Of a DNA stretch of 64,000 nucleotides, positions 51,310 to 64,000 are shown piece by piece (the stretch's first letter is position 1; every line of letters begins with the position of its first letter). The DNA lies in contig NC_021683.1 of NCBI RefSeq assembly GCF_000247815.1, positions 9,372,286-9,436,285 on the forward strand. The letters run 5' to 3'. Source of the stretch: Ficedula albicollis (Eukaryota; Chordata; Aves; Passeriformes; Muscicapidae). The position numbers and the translations under genes are program-made. The notes under the pieces were generated by a model. That model was not told the DNA's origin. It saw only the letters and a program-made list of their open reading frames with translations, and searched no databases.

Positions 51310-52825
51310 TTTTTCACATTCAGAATTCTTTTAATTTGAAAGGAAAAATATTGTGAGGATAGTTTTCTAGTTGTTTGGTTGTTTTTTTTTAATTGCTCAA
51401 AAGAATATCACTCATCAGTCTCTTTTCCCTTCTTTTCCTTCCCAGCTGCTCACTTCTATGGTAGACTCCTAAATGTGCTCCAACTTATTGACTCCAGAAC
51501 AGACACAGACACAAACCTGGTCTGACTTCTCTAAAACTGATTCATGTCAATTCTCTGTGTGTTAACAGTGAAAGACGTGATGTGAAAATATCTGCCTGTG
51601 AGAAAAACATTTGTCTGTGAGAACACCTTATATGTCTGTGGACTCTCCAGGATTTTCAAACAGCTGCAGAATCCTGGGAGTGCAAGTTCTGTATATGTAG
51701 CTCACCTGGTGCTTATTCTCTGTTTCAAAGAAATAAAAATTTCAGGGAAATATTGTTTTAATTGAAATCCAAATATTTCTTGTGAACTAGAAATGCTTTT
51801 GATCAGGCCTATCATGCAGATGGTAGAATTTATTCAAGTAATGCAGCAGTGACCTCTGCTGCACAGCTGATGCTATTTCATAGCTAAATTAAACCTGCTG
51901 TTAGTACTTTCGGGCAAGTTAATTCTTGCCTCAAGTTAAGAACATTCCTCTTTTTCCTAATACAGAGGAGGGCTTCAAACCCCAGAGGAATGTTTTTGAA
52001 GTTACTGGCATGAAGATACCACAACTTATTTTGAGTTATTTCACGGGTTATTGAGGATAGTATTAGCATTAAATGAACCCTGAACTACCCTCATAGAAAC
52101 ATTTCTGTTAATTTTATTGGGAAGGAACTAGAGGCACAAACCATTGGGTGCTGTGCCCACAGTCACACCCAAAGTCTATGGCAGAGGCATCAGTTTTGGG
52201 GTACATAATGATTTCAAGCCCCATTCTTTAACCACAGGATGACACTTTCCCTTCCCTATGTGATGTCAGAAATATATCAACCAACTGTATAAAGCAGAAT
52301 GCCTGTACATTATGCTCCACACCATCCATGTGGCAAAGGAAAGCAAAACAAACTGGAAAACCAGGAAGCCTGTTTTCAGCTGGTGACTCTACTTGATCAT
52401 GTAAGAACACAAATGTCCTAAAGCATCTTCATGAAGTCCTGAGCAACCACAAATTCCACTAAGTCAGCAGAGACAGCATGGCAAATGCTCCTTCTCTACG
52501 CTCCCACGACTAAATCTCCTCTTTCCACTCAGCCCCCCAAGGGACCATATTTCATGGTGAGGAATTTGGGTCTGGCCCCTGCACTGGCCCAGCATTACTG
52601 CACTGCCCTCTGTTCAAAACTCAGAGCTGGCACAGAGCAAAGCTCGATCTCACACTGACCCTGTGTGGTGAAACCAGGCTGCAGCAAGCAGCCAACTTTA
52701 CTCAAACCCTCCAGCCACAAGCAACAAAACGAAGCAGATTCCTGTAATCAATCACACTGTGTTAAAATGGTGTGCCTCTGTTTCACAATGTGTTTCTGTC
52801 TCAGGCATTTGTTCATTACAATGAA

Positions 52826-52845
52826 TGTAATTACATGTAATTACA
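52826..52845. repeat. Perfect 20-bp palindrome with two TAATTA cores
   Basis: The sequence TGTAATTACATGTAATTACA equals its own reverse complement and contains two homeodomain-type TAATTA cores ten bases apart. A regulatory role is only a possibility. Confidence 0.7.
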
Positions 52846-54195
52846 ATGTTCATACTTTTTCTGTAAAGTCCCATTTTCCTTTCTCATTTAAACCCTCTAA
52901 ACAAGTTATTTCTTGTTCACTTTTTGATAAATGAAACATAACCTTCTCCAGTGTCTTGTGAAGTGTTCTTGCTAAACCTAACGTTTCTGGCAAACCATTC
53001 TTTGCTTTATTCAGTTTTTTTTACATTCTTTTCAGAGATGGGCTGGAGCTGTGTATGGACTTCCACTTTGCTGGTGCTGTCTACACAAACATCACCACCC
53101 TGTTTCTATCTACCTTGTCTTTGTTTCATTTTGGAGGTACTGACTTCCAAGTCTTATTGTCCAGGCAAGCTCACTTTTTTTTTTCCCTACATGATGGAGT
53201 AGCTTCAGGCCTACATTTACAACAAATGCCTTTTGCCAGAATGAGCCCAGCAAGCAAACAACCAAGTTCTCTTCTGTATTGCTTTTTAATATTTCACCAC
53301 TTTTTTGTATCAGTCACAAAATTTTACCACCTTTCACATTCACTCTCAGATTAGAGGACAGGGATATCAAGTCTTCTACAAACGACTGTGAAGTAACAGT
53401 AACAAATCCAATAAATGGCAGTTCTCCCCAACACCTTCTTTCTAAGGTTTTCCTGCAAACCAGCTCATCCTCCACTTCATGCCTGCTTCATGTTTGTAAA
53501 GAACCTCTTTAGTTTTGTAAAACCTTTAATTTGAAATGTCATGGCATAGTAAAACTTTTAACAATGTTTAGCTATGCAGCTACTCTGTGGATATACATTC
53601 TGATTGCTTCTCAGCTGAATCCTTTCTTCACTTTCCCATGAGTTTTTCAAAACTTACATCAACCAAACTCCTTTGTAGTCACATTTTCTCTTTGAATCCT
53701 GGCAGTCAGGATTCACCTTTTGTAAATCTTGGCACCAACACTCTCCTGGTTTCACAAAATTCTGGAAGTTTTACAAAACATTTCATGCTCGCAACATATT
53801 TCATGGTCGAGCCAAATAATAATCTGGATTTATATGTTTAGAATGCTTTGTACTTCTGCCATACTGGCACTGTGTTTGTAACATTCCTGGGGGCTAAGTG
53901 TAAAAATAACCTAGAAATCTGGGATAAATATATTATTTCAGGAATACCAAGCATATATTCTGTACCAGTAATTATATTCACTTGACATTCCTGAATACTG
54001 TCCTCTAAATGAGTTTCAAATGTGCCTGCTAATCTTGCTAGATCCATGGAATTGTCTCTTTCATGCCTGGTGTCAGTGTGATGCTCATATCAGCAATTGT
54101 GATACCATCTCTCTTCCAGGACTAATAGGCACATTGGTGGCTTTTCAGCTTATATCTTTCATCTAGAACTCAGTAAATAGCTGCTTGACTTCTTG

Positions 54196-54216
54196 AAACA
54201 ACAACAACAACAAAAA
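54196..54216. repeat. AAC microsatellite with A run
   Basis: Several AAC units followed by a short A run. Confidence 0.8.
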
Positions 54217-54715
54217 AATACAATATCTTCCTTAGTCAACAAATGCATCATCACCAGTACTCTAAGATTTTACAAAATGAAGTATCTGGAGATTAAAGAT
54301 CTCCTCAGCAGCATTTTTGAGAACTCTTGGTTGCAAATGATTCATAGTCAAATGAAAAGTGTTACAGCTGACGCCGTTTAATAATCTTTGTATGGTTTCT
54401 TCAGGATTAATGTGTTTTTTCATCCTCAGCTTATACAGGCAATCAGATTCCTGCTTTTACCATCAATACACAATATTTGATTTGTACAGAGGTTTTAGTA
54501 CCGATTTCTGAATTACAAATATTTTATCACACCTAAGAACAAGCCACTGCCATGACTAAAATGAGACAGTCCTGCTCTCTTCCTCCGAATGTTTTTTTTT
54601 TTTTAGTTTTACACTGGATCACACAAAGTAATACATTCTTTTCATCCTCTGAGGTTGAAGCTGCCCACTCCAGCAGTCTATCCTACCTGCCAGTGGAGAG
54701 GATTTTAAGCAGCTT

Positions 54716-55461
54716 GAGTGCAGGGCTGAGTGCAGGGCTGAGTGCAGGGCTGAGTGCAGGGCTGAGTGCAGGGCTGAGTGCAGGGCTGAGTGCAGGGCTG
54801 AGTGCAGGGCTGAGTGCAGGGCTGAGTGCAGGGCTGAGTGCAGGGCTGAGTGCAGGGCTGAGTGCAGGGCTGAGTGCAGGGCTGAGTGCAGGGCTGAGTG
54901 CAGGGCTGAGTGCAGGGCTGAGTGCAGGGCTGAGTGCAGGGCTGAGTGCAGGGCTGAGTGCAGGGCTGAGTGCAGGGCTGAGTGCAGGGCTGAGTGCAGG
55001 GCTGAGTGCAGGGCTGAGTGCAGGGCTGAGTGCAGGGCTGAGTGCAGGGCTGAGTGCAGGGCTGAGTGCAGGGCTGAGTGCAGGGCTGAGTGCAGGGCTG
55101 AGTGCAGGGCTGAGTGCAGGGCTGAGTGCAGGGCTGAGTGCAGGGCTGAGTGCAGGGCTGAGTGCAGGGCTGAGTGCAGGGCTGAGTGCAGGGCTGAGTG
55201 CAGGGCTGAGTGCAGGGCTGAGTGCAGGGCTGAGTGCAGGGCTGAGTGCAGGGCTGAGTGCAGGGCTGAGTGCAGGGCTGAGTGCAGGGCTGAGTGCAGG
55301 ACAGAGTGCAGGGCTGAGTGCAGGGCTGAGTGCAGGACAGAGTGCAGGGCTGAGTGCAGGGCTGAGTGCAGGACAGAGTGCAGGGCTGAGTGCAGGGCTG
55401 AGTGCAGGACAGAGTGCAGGATGCAGGGCCGAGTGCAGGACAGAATGCAGGGCTGAGTGCA
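54716..55461. repeat. 12-bp minisatellite, unit CAGGGCTGAGTG
   Basis: A tandem array of about 61 units. From 54,721 to 55,296 there are 48 identical 12-bp units in a row. From 55,297 to 55,416 every third unit is the variant CAGGACAGAGTG, making a 36-bp higher-order period. The last three units before 55,460 are more diverged and preceded by a 7-bp partial unit. The unit length is a multiple of three and the unit has no stop, so open frames of Gly-Leu-Ser-Ala type run through it. These are by-products of the repeat, not protein genes. Confidence 0.97.
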
Positions 55462-56883
<1,422 letters not shown>

Positions 56884-59800
56884 CAGAGCCTTCCATTCAA
56901 GGCACAGCAGAGTCCTCAGGACAATCAGCACCTCTTGCTGTGGGCACAGGGGATAATTTCCATCCTTACCCTGGGAAGTCACTTCCCTCATGAGCTGTCT
57001 GTACCCCATGGGCAGAGGCTGTGTCTGACAGACCTGGAGAGACACTGGGACCTTGTTCTGACATCCAGACAAGAGAGGGACACATTCTCTTCATAATCCT
57101 TCACACCTATGCTCATCTTGCAGTTTGCAGTTCCTTAAGGCTCCTGTTGTTGTGCAGCCCCTTTGCCACGGCCAGCACCCTTTCAGACACCTGCTGGAGC
57201 CCTCTAACCCTTCTGCCTCCTACAGCCTTGAAAAAAATTATCTTTTCTGACCTTAGGAGTGACAATTTCTGCTCCCTTCCTTACCATCCAACTCTGCTGT
57301 GAGCTCAAAATCCAGTTCACATGTTCTCAAAATCCATTTCACATGTGCCTCCCTGCTTAAACATCTCCTTAGAGAATGCTAGAAAATACCATATTCTCAT
57401 TTACCATGTCACTCCCACTCCCCTACAAATCTCACTGTTGTCACCATTATTGGTAGTGCCTTCCACTTTGTGAATCTCATTTGTCATTTCATTTTTAACC
57501 TACTTGCTCAACACTACTAGTGACTCTGATCTCTGATCAGAACCTTTCTGTGCTAAGCACTGTAAATGCAGATCAGCCTTGCTTCAGCTGCAGTTCAGAG
57601 TCTTCCCAAGCAATGAGGTAAAACCAGGAAAGAGAAAGCAAATTTGTGGAAAGCAAGAGAAAACAGCAGCTACACAATACAGCCCAGAAAGGGAGACACT
57701 GATCTCAAAATGAACTGCTCCAGGCCCTAAAACAAACCAACAGGTTTCCAAACTGTTTTTTTTTAAACTGCAGGAGTCCTTATATTCCACCTTACATGTG
57801 CAACACTGCTAAGTATCTTGAGACTCAACTTGTAAGCAGAACTGGTAAAAAGGAAAAGCAAGTATGTTCCCCTGTGCTGAAAGGGAGAGCTTTCCCTCTA
57901 AAGTGAAACTAAAATTAGCTCCCTCATGCTCAGAATTGAAAGTGGATGTTTTGCAAGTTAGGCTACAAAAATTCACCCAAAAACCCCACTTATGAAATAG
58001 CAGAAAAGAAACACAACCACATTTTTCCCAGTACTCAAAGGATGAGAGAGAAGTAGTAGTAACGTGGCAGCTGGGCAAATTATATCAAATTGCAAGAAAA
58101 TAAAATATATTTCATTTAACACCTTTAATTCTTGTGAAACACAGCATTGTGAACTCAGTGGCTTAAAAAATAAGCAAAGTCTTTTAATTCTCAAACTGAA
58201 ATGTGACCTCATGAAACTAAAGCACTGTTGTCTTTGCGACCCAGCATCTACACTGATTTTCCAAAGTATGCACAGTATTTTCTCAAAGACAAAAGAGAGC
58301 AGCAAATGGGATATCATGTGCCTTAACCTCAATATAGTAAAATCACATGATAAGGTAACTTTATTTTTTAGCATCTTTATTCACCTTTAAGTATTTTTTT
58401 TCATTTCATTTTACTCATCCTTTACAGGGAGCATTTAGCTTCTAGCACCACAGGTCAGTGGTGGCCAGGAGGCTCCAGTGAGTGGCCACTGTGTGCCTGC
58501 ACAGAAGGGTCCCTGAACAGGGGAGCCCTTCAATCCTTCTCCAGCTGCCAAGCAGCACTGAAGTCTGGAGACAGCTCTGGTAAACAGTCGCAGGGAGAGT
58601 TTTCTAGACACTATTCTCATGCCAAATCTGAACCTAGGCGTGGGTTTTGTGATTTTGCACACTGACCAAACCTACTGTCATGCACAAAAACAAAACCTTC
58701 ATCTCCTGGTCTCCAGGAGACTTAACTCCCCCTTTGGGAAGAAGATAGCTCATACAAAGCCTATTAGAAACTATTCAGAGAAACTTGTTTTCTCTGATAC
58801 TTTCCTCATGGTTTTCTACAGCTGATGAAGTTCCTCTAAATAAATCATAACTGTTTTCTCTACAAGGAAATTAGAGACATGAAACTTCCAATGTCTGTGA
58901 AGCAGTCCCTGTGCTAAAAGGAACACAACTTATTCACTACTGTGTCAAAATATGCACTTTCAGGCTTATCACCAAAAAGAGAAGGAAGAAGACAGAACAC
59001 TAAAATCAGAGGCTTTTTCAGAAGAGATAACAGCATTCAATTCTGTAGCTTTGGCCAACTTCTAATCAGAAGTGCAAGAAAGCAGCATTGTGGTTTACAA
59101 TGCTATTAAAATTATTCTTTTCAAGATTAGTGTTAGACATTCAGAAACAGGTCCTGCCAAAGCCTACTGAACAATTCCAGACGAAAAATTCATTACGGCC
59201 TAGTAAATATACATTAAACCTTTCAATACAAACAAACAAACACAGTAGTTTCAAAGAGCCTACCTTTAAGAGAAGATAAGCTGTGACTACTGGGGTTTAT
59301 CTTCTGACAGCACCAAGAAGCCCCCACTGTCCTCATCAGCCTCATCTGGGACCATCACCCACTGCCTCATTTAAGCTCAAGCCCTCAGCTGTGTTTCTTC
59401 TCTAAGCTGCTTTGTTGCTGTGTCAGGACTTAATATCCTTATCTTCACCACTTCTGATTAGCTTTATTCCCTTTTATTTCACTGCAGAGAGAATCTACTG
59501 CACACTTTGGAAGTGTCAGGAACTGAGTTTCTACAGTTGCAGTAGCATAGAAAAGTCACAAGTTCCATTGCTAAGTAAGACCAGGTATAGCACAAGTCAA
59601 ATAATTTTTACCCTATTAGAAATACAGGGCAGGAAAATTAAACAATTGTTTTCTGCAGGCAAGCAAGCAAAAGTTGTGATGAAACCCATGAGCCTCTGAC
59701 CCCAATTTCCTCATAATGTCATGGGGCAGGAAAAAATATTTTTAAAGCTGTTAGATAAGCTTATTTTGGTTATGTGATTGAGCCATATGCAAGAACTCAA

Positions 59801-59974
59801 GTCAAATGGGGTTAACAGTGGAGGTTTTTCCTAATTGTTCACTGCTAAAAACAATGTTGAACAATTGAAAATCTTCAATGTCACATTCTTTCTTTGAGCA
59901 TTATTTCACAGTTATTTTGCAGAAAGTTGTTTTTTTTTAAAAAAAAACCAAATTATTCAATCAATCTGTGCTTA
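56884..59974. other. Intergenic, nothing recognised
   Basis: Unique sequence to the right of the minisatellite and poly-G block. No exon, RNA gene or repeat family was recognised. Confidence 0.55.
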
Positions 59975-60560
59975 TAGGATCATGTCCAGCTGGATTTTAA
60001 ACACATCTAAAGATGGAGACTTCCATCCCTCTGGACAACCTGTTTAACTGTGCAATCACCTTTCTGGTGTTTTCCTATGTTTAAATAGTTTCCTGTGCTT
60101 CAATTTCTTCTTACTGTTCTTCGTGCATTCACTGGGCAACATCTAGTCTTGCTCCATCTTTGCTTCCTCCCAGGTGTTTACGTACATCAGAAAGATCCCT
60201 CTGAGCTTTATCATGAAGCTAAGCAATCTTTATTCTCTCAGCCTCTCCTCCCATGTTAGATAACCCAATTATCTGATCAATTCCTGACCCTTTGCCAGAT
60301 TTATTCCATGCCTGTCATGCACAGGGAAGCCCAGAGCAGGGGATGCCACTCCAGATGTGATCTCGCCAGTGCTGAGCAAGATCTCTCTTGGCTTACTGGC
60401 AGCATTTTTCTGACCCCAGCCCAGGATGCTTGTCATCACCTGCCCCAAAGGCTCCTTGCTGCTCACATTCAGCTGCTTACCTACCAAGGACCCAAAGTTC
60501 TCTCCTGCAGAGCTGCCTTCCACCCGGCTGTTGCCAGCATGTTCTGGTGCCTGGGGTTAT
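59975..60560 (-). mobile_element. Old CR1 LINE fragment, reverse orientation
   Basis: In order, the text matches a reverse-oriented CR1: GATGGAGACTTCCATCCCTC, TGGACAACCTGTTTAACTGT, GCCACTCCAGATGTGATCTC with GCCAGTGCTGAGCAAGA, CCAGCCCAGGATGCTTGTCA, TTCAGCTGCTTACCTACCAA and GGACCCAAAGTTCTCTCCTG. It is about 585 bases and heavily diverged, so an old insertion. Borders are approximate. Confidence 0.75.
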
Positions 60561-62286
60561 TCCACATGTCCTTAGGATAGTGCTGGGAGCCAGGAAAGCA
60601 GCCTTTCTCGGGCTGCTCAAGGACAAGAAATTATAACAATGATTAAACACCTGCTGGAGAAGTGAGAGACGTGATGCTTTCATAAAAGCATGTTTTCAAA
60701 GAGGTGTTGCCTTCTTGGACCGGTGAGCTTTTTCTATTTTGTATTGCACGAAGTACCCTATAAGTGTAGTGTTTCTTTAGATAAAGCTCTCTCTTTTGCT
60801 TCTCCATTACACGAAGAGCTATGTTGTATTATCCTTTTTGCCACTCTCCTATAGCACAAATGCAACACCCACACCCTCTGGGCTGTGGCACTGCACATTC
60901 CCTCTGACTCTCATTTGTGACTCCCATTTGTGCCTCCCTTCGTCCTCTTGAGCTGCTTCTGAGGGGCAGCACAACCACTATTAATCCAGAATCTCTGAGT
61001 TTGGGGTACACACTGCCAAATGTCTGCTGCTGTATTTTGCTTTAAGAGGAGAACATGTCCTGGAGATGTGCAAATACACTTAACGCCAGCTGCTTCTCAC
61101 AGTCGTGGACCTGAGCCTGGAGCTGGCGTTTGCGTAAGCTGGGGAAACCACGGCTTTTCCCCAGCCTGCCAGAGTTAGGGGTTATCAGCTTTTGCACGAA
61201 TTCTAAATGTTTCCTTTTCAATGTCTGCCATAGAGCTGTCTGTTCTGATACCTGCTTTCCTGTACCACTGAAGCTGAGAGAAAATGGGAGTATATGTCAC
61301 TGGAGGACGTGGATTTGCCTTGGGGTTTTTTTATATCTTGCAGTACAATCAGGGAGTCACAACAGGTCATTTCTTTTTGTTGCCACTTCCTGGAAAGAAT
61401 AGAACAAAGTCCACCCAGTAGAGGCTATTCTCACTCATTCCACACTGCTATTTTCAGCTTTAAAATGAAAAAAATTACTGGAAGCAAGTGCAAAGCAGAA
61501 GTCAAAGAACTGCAATGTTCGCCCTACTCTGAGGAGCTTGTTTGCAATGTTACCAACCCAAACATACAAAACCTCAGCCATTTAAACTAATATGCATTTG
61601 ATGAGACCATGTGTAATAAACAATGTCTTGTGTTCTTTTCATTGTCTTCCAAGGTTTTGGGTCTGTAATGAATAGAGTTTCAAATGGTTTTGATTTGGCA
61701 ACCTCCAAATGAAAGATGAAACTTAGCCCCTTGCTTACTGCAAGATCTGTTAAAACTACTTTATTAATAATTTTTGAACTAGATTGAAGTTCCATGAACA
61801 GAGTTCTTTTTTTTGCATACAAATACCTTTCATTTTTTAGGTGCTCTCTCTTCACGTCACTCAGGCTGGACTCTAGCCCAGCTAGAATTTTTAAGGTTGA
61901 CAAAGGCTCTTTTTTTGGTCTGCAAAGGGTTATATGGTATGGGAAAACTGTTGGGAAACCAAGGTAAATTCTTCACTTTTTACATCCTCTGTATTAGCTC
62001 ACTGCTTTCCACAGAAGGGAAGAAAGTTCTCATCTCTGGCAGTGTTGGATTTCATTCCAGTTCATTATGCTAATGACTAAATTCAAATAATATATTTCAC
62101 CATAAGCAGAGTGTTTTGCTAGATGACTGAAAGCCCACTGATGTTTGCTGCAGCAATTCAGAAGTCTTTCTTCCATGGCTCCCCATTTAAGTGACCTCCA
62201 AGCAGGCTTGGCTATACCAACACTGATGGGAAATCAGTAGCAATCTGTATGTTTCAGATGCTTTTCGTCTACATGTTGTTGCGACT

Positions 62287-62326
62287 TAAAAAAAAAACCC
62301 CAAAAAACCCCAACCAAACAAAAAAT
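62287..62326. repeat. A-rich low-complexity tract
   Basis: Runs of A separated by CCCC or CC. Low complexity only. Confidence 0.75.
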
Positions 62327-63225
62327 CTCCAAATGAGCCCAAATCAGTCCTGCAACTGAAAAAAAACATTTGGTCAAGATTAGACTTTTAAAAAAATTGT
62401 TGTTGACAATTTGTGCCCAGATGCATATTTTCACATTCCAGAATTGCCAGATAGAGAAAGACAACACTTAAAATCAAGCCAATTAAAATGTTGTCCACTT
62501 TCTGGTGGAAAAATCCAGGAGACAGGCATGGCATTGGAAAATACATTTGTGTGATGTTGTCCTAGAGGAAAGACTTCTTTTGGAGATTAGTGAATATGGC
62601 TGCATTATTCCTCACCCTGGGACAGGTATCCTTAGGGGAGCAAGCAGCGAGTGTTCACTATGTCTTTGCTTAGAAGAGCTTGGGTTTTGCTTGGTACTGT
62701 GAAGGCTTTGAAAGGTTCTTGTAAAGCCTCACCTCTGGCACACATTCACAGCAAGGTCACACAATGCAGGCCTCTGACATTTCACCATTGGCTTACTAGA
62801 ACTACTTATCTGCATGTGCATAATTGACAGACCTGGAGGTGTAGCATTCCTCCACCCTGTCTTAATACTGTTTAGGACATTGTGTTCCAAAACAGATCAC
62901 AACTGCTTGGGATGAGGGCTAGGGCACCTGTAACCAGTGGGATCCCCTAAGCTCTCTGCAGTCTGGGAGTTCTTCATCTTGCTCCAATTTACATGAATTA
63001 TTGTGTCATACTGTTTAAAATTTCACTGTATAAATAAGTGGGTAAAGAATCAATGTCTTTGGTAGAAGTTAATTAACAGAGGTGCTTGACACTACCCACT
63101 TTATGGAAATTGCCTAAGGCCAGAAGCTGTGATAATGTTTGTTTAGTCATCTCATTAATGGCAAAATGAATGTTGCGAATATTTCCCAAAATACCATGGT
63201 ATGGGCATTTGAATAAACATTTTTT

Positions 63226-63256
63226 AAACAAAACAAAACAAAACCCAAACAAAAAT
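63226..63256. repeat. AAACA pentanucleotide repeat
   Basis: Imperfect repeat of AAACA units followed by CCCAAACAAAAA. Confidence 0.8.
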
Positions 63257-64000
63257 AGAAAATGAAGGCTTAGTTTAACTGCAAATCCATGGAATGGAAA
63301 AGGGACACCATAGTTTTTTGTATCGTGACAGTGAGTGAGTATTGTGCCTGTTTGGAGTCCTGTCTTCCAGAGCAAGATGATTAAATCACTGCTGCACTCA
63401 TGCACCACAGCCCAGCTTTTATAAAGCTGAACTACATAGCATTTGAATCCTGCAAATGTAAAACCTACAGCGTTTTAAAATTATCTTCTTGTAAGTCCTC
63501 CTGAAATAGACAAGATGCCACTGAAAATGGCACCTTTGAACTCAACTCTTTGCCAAAAGTTATCCTGCCCAGATGCTCAACTGGAATAGCCAGATTGAGA
63601 AGTGATACTGGGAAGTCTTCTGAAATATCCAAGTGTAGTGTTTACTGAATATGCATCAGAGGCTTTGGTATTTGGGTCATCTCAATGCTTCAATCTTCTG
63701 CTCCTGTGTCATTCTTTCACTGTACACACTCGCTCCATTCATGCTTTGTCTTATGCTGTGGCCCTTTAATGCTGCTGCTTGTAAAACCCCATTTTTCTCT
63801 AAATTTGATTGTAATTGCGTCCATTCTTTGTGACTGTTATGAGGGGAAGACTTGTGAGCCACTTGTGTCTTACACTGTTATTCTTTAGGTATCATTCTTA
63901 TTCCTGCTTTCAGAATGCTAAGGTGCTGTTAAGAACACATGTTCCCTATGAATTGTCTTAGCTTGTGAGTGAATCACAAAAATAAGCTCGGATCAAAAAA

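Larger units (their letters stand above)
51310..54715. other. Intergenic, nothing recognised apart from a palindrome
   Basis: AT-rich sequence with a 20-bp palindrome at 52,826-52,845 and a short AAC repeat. The open frames at 52.9-53.8 kb are short and without homology. Confidence 0.55.
60561..64000. other. Intergenic, nothing recognised
   Basis: AT-rich sequence with A-rich tracts at 62.3 and 63.2 kb. No gene was recognised up to the window edge. Confidence 0.55.

Overview
The window looks like vertebrate, most likely bird (probably songbird), nuclear DNA. It contains one recognisable spliced gene, short introns with GT-AG borders, long non-coding stretches, and several CR1-type LINE 3' fragments, the dominant interspersed repeat of birds. 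One repeat also resembles a passerine endogenous retrovirus LTR, but that rests on memory, not a search. There is no sign of prokaryotic organisation, and almost all open frames here are chance or repeat-driven.

The gene is OSGIN1 (oxidative stress induced growth inhibitor 1, a flavoprotein-monooxygenase-like protein) on the minus strand. I rebuilt five coding exons (25413-25329, 22953-22817, 22495-22304, 21977-21886, 21223-20230). Every junction is GT-AG, the phases fit, and together they give 1,500 nt, or 499 residues plus stop. A likely non-coding first exon ends at a splice donor at 29468. Upstream of it are a TATA-like box, an inverted CCAAT box and an NF-E2/antioxidant-response-type site. 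The 3' UTR probably runs to a polyadenylation signal at 18889-18894.

Layout: 1-18.3 kb is downstream intergenic DNA with CR1 fragments, a probable solo LTR (13.27-13.80 kb) and a 30-bp minisatellite (15.05-15.25 kb). 18.87-29.6 kb is OSGIN1. 29.7-64 kb is a gene-poor upstream region with three more CR1 fragments and simple repeats. I found no exon of MLYCD or NECAB2, the neighbours of OSGIN1 in mammals, although short exons could be missed by eye.

The most striking feature is at 54.7-56.9 kb: a 12-bp minisatellite (about 61 units) is interrupted by an uninterrupted run of 1,379 G residues and then resumes for a few units. This is either an extraordinary expansion or, more likely, a sequencing or assembly artefact in a G-rich array. 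The very long polyglycine and polyproline frames across it are not genes.
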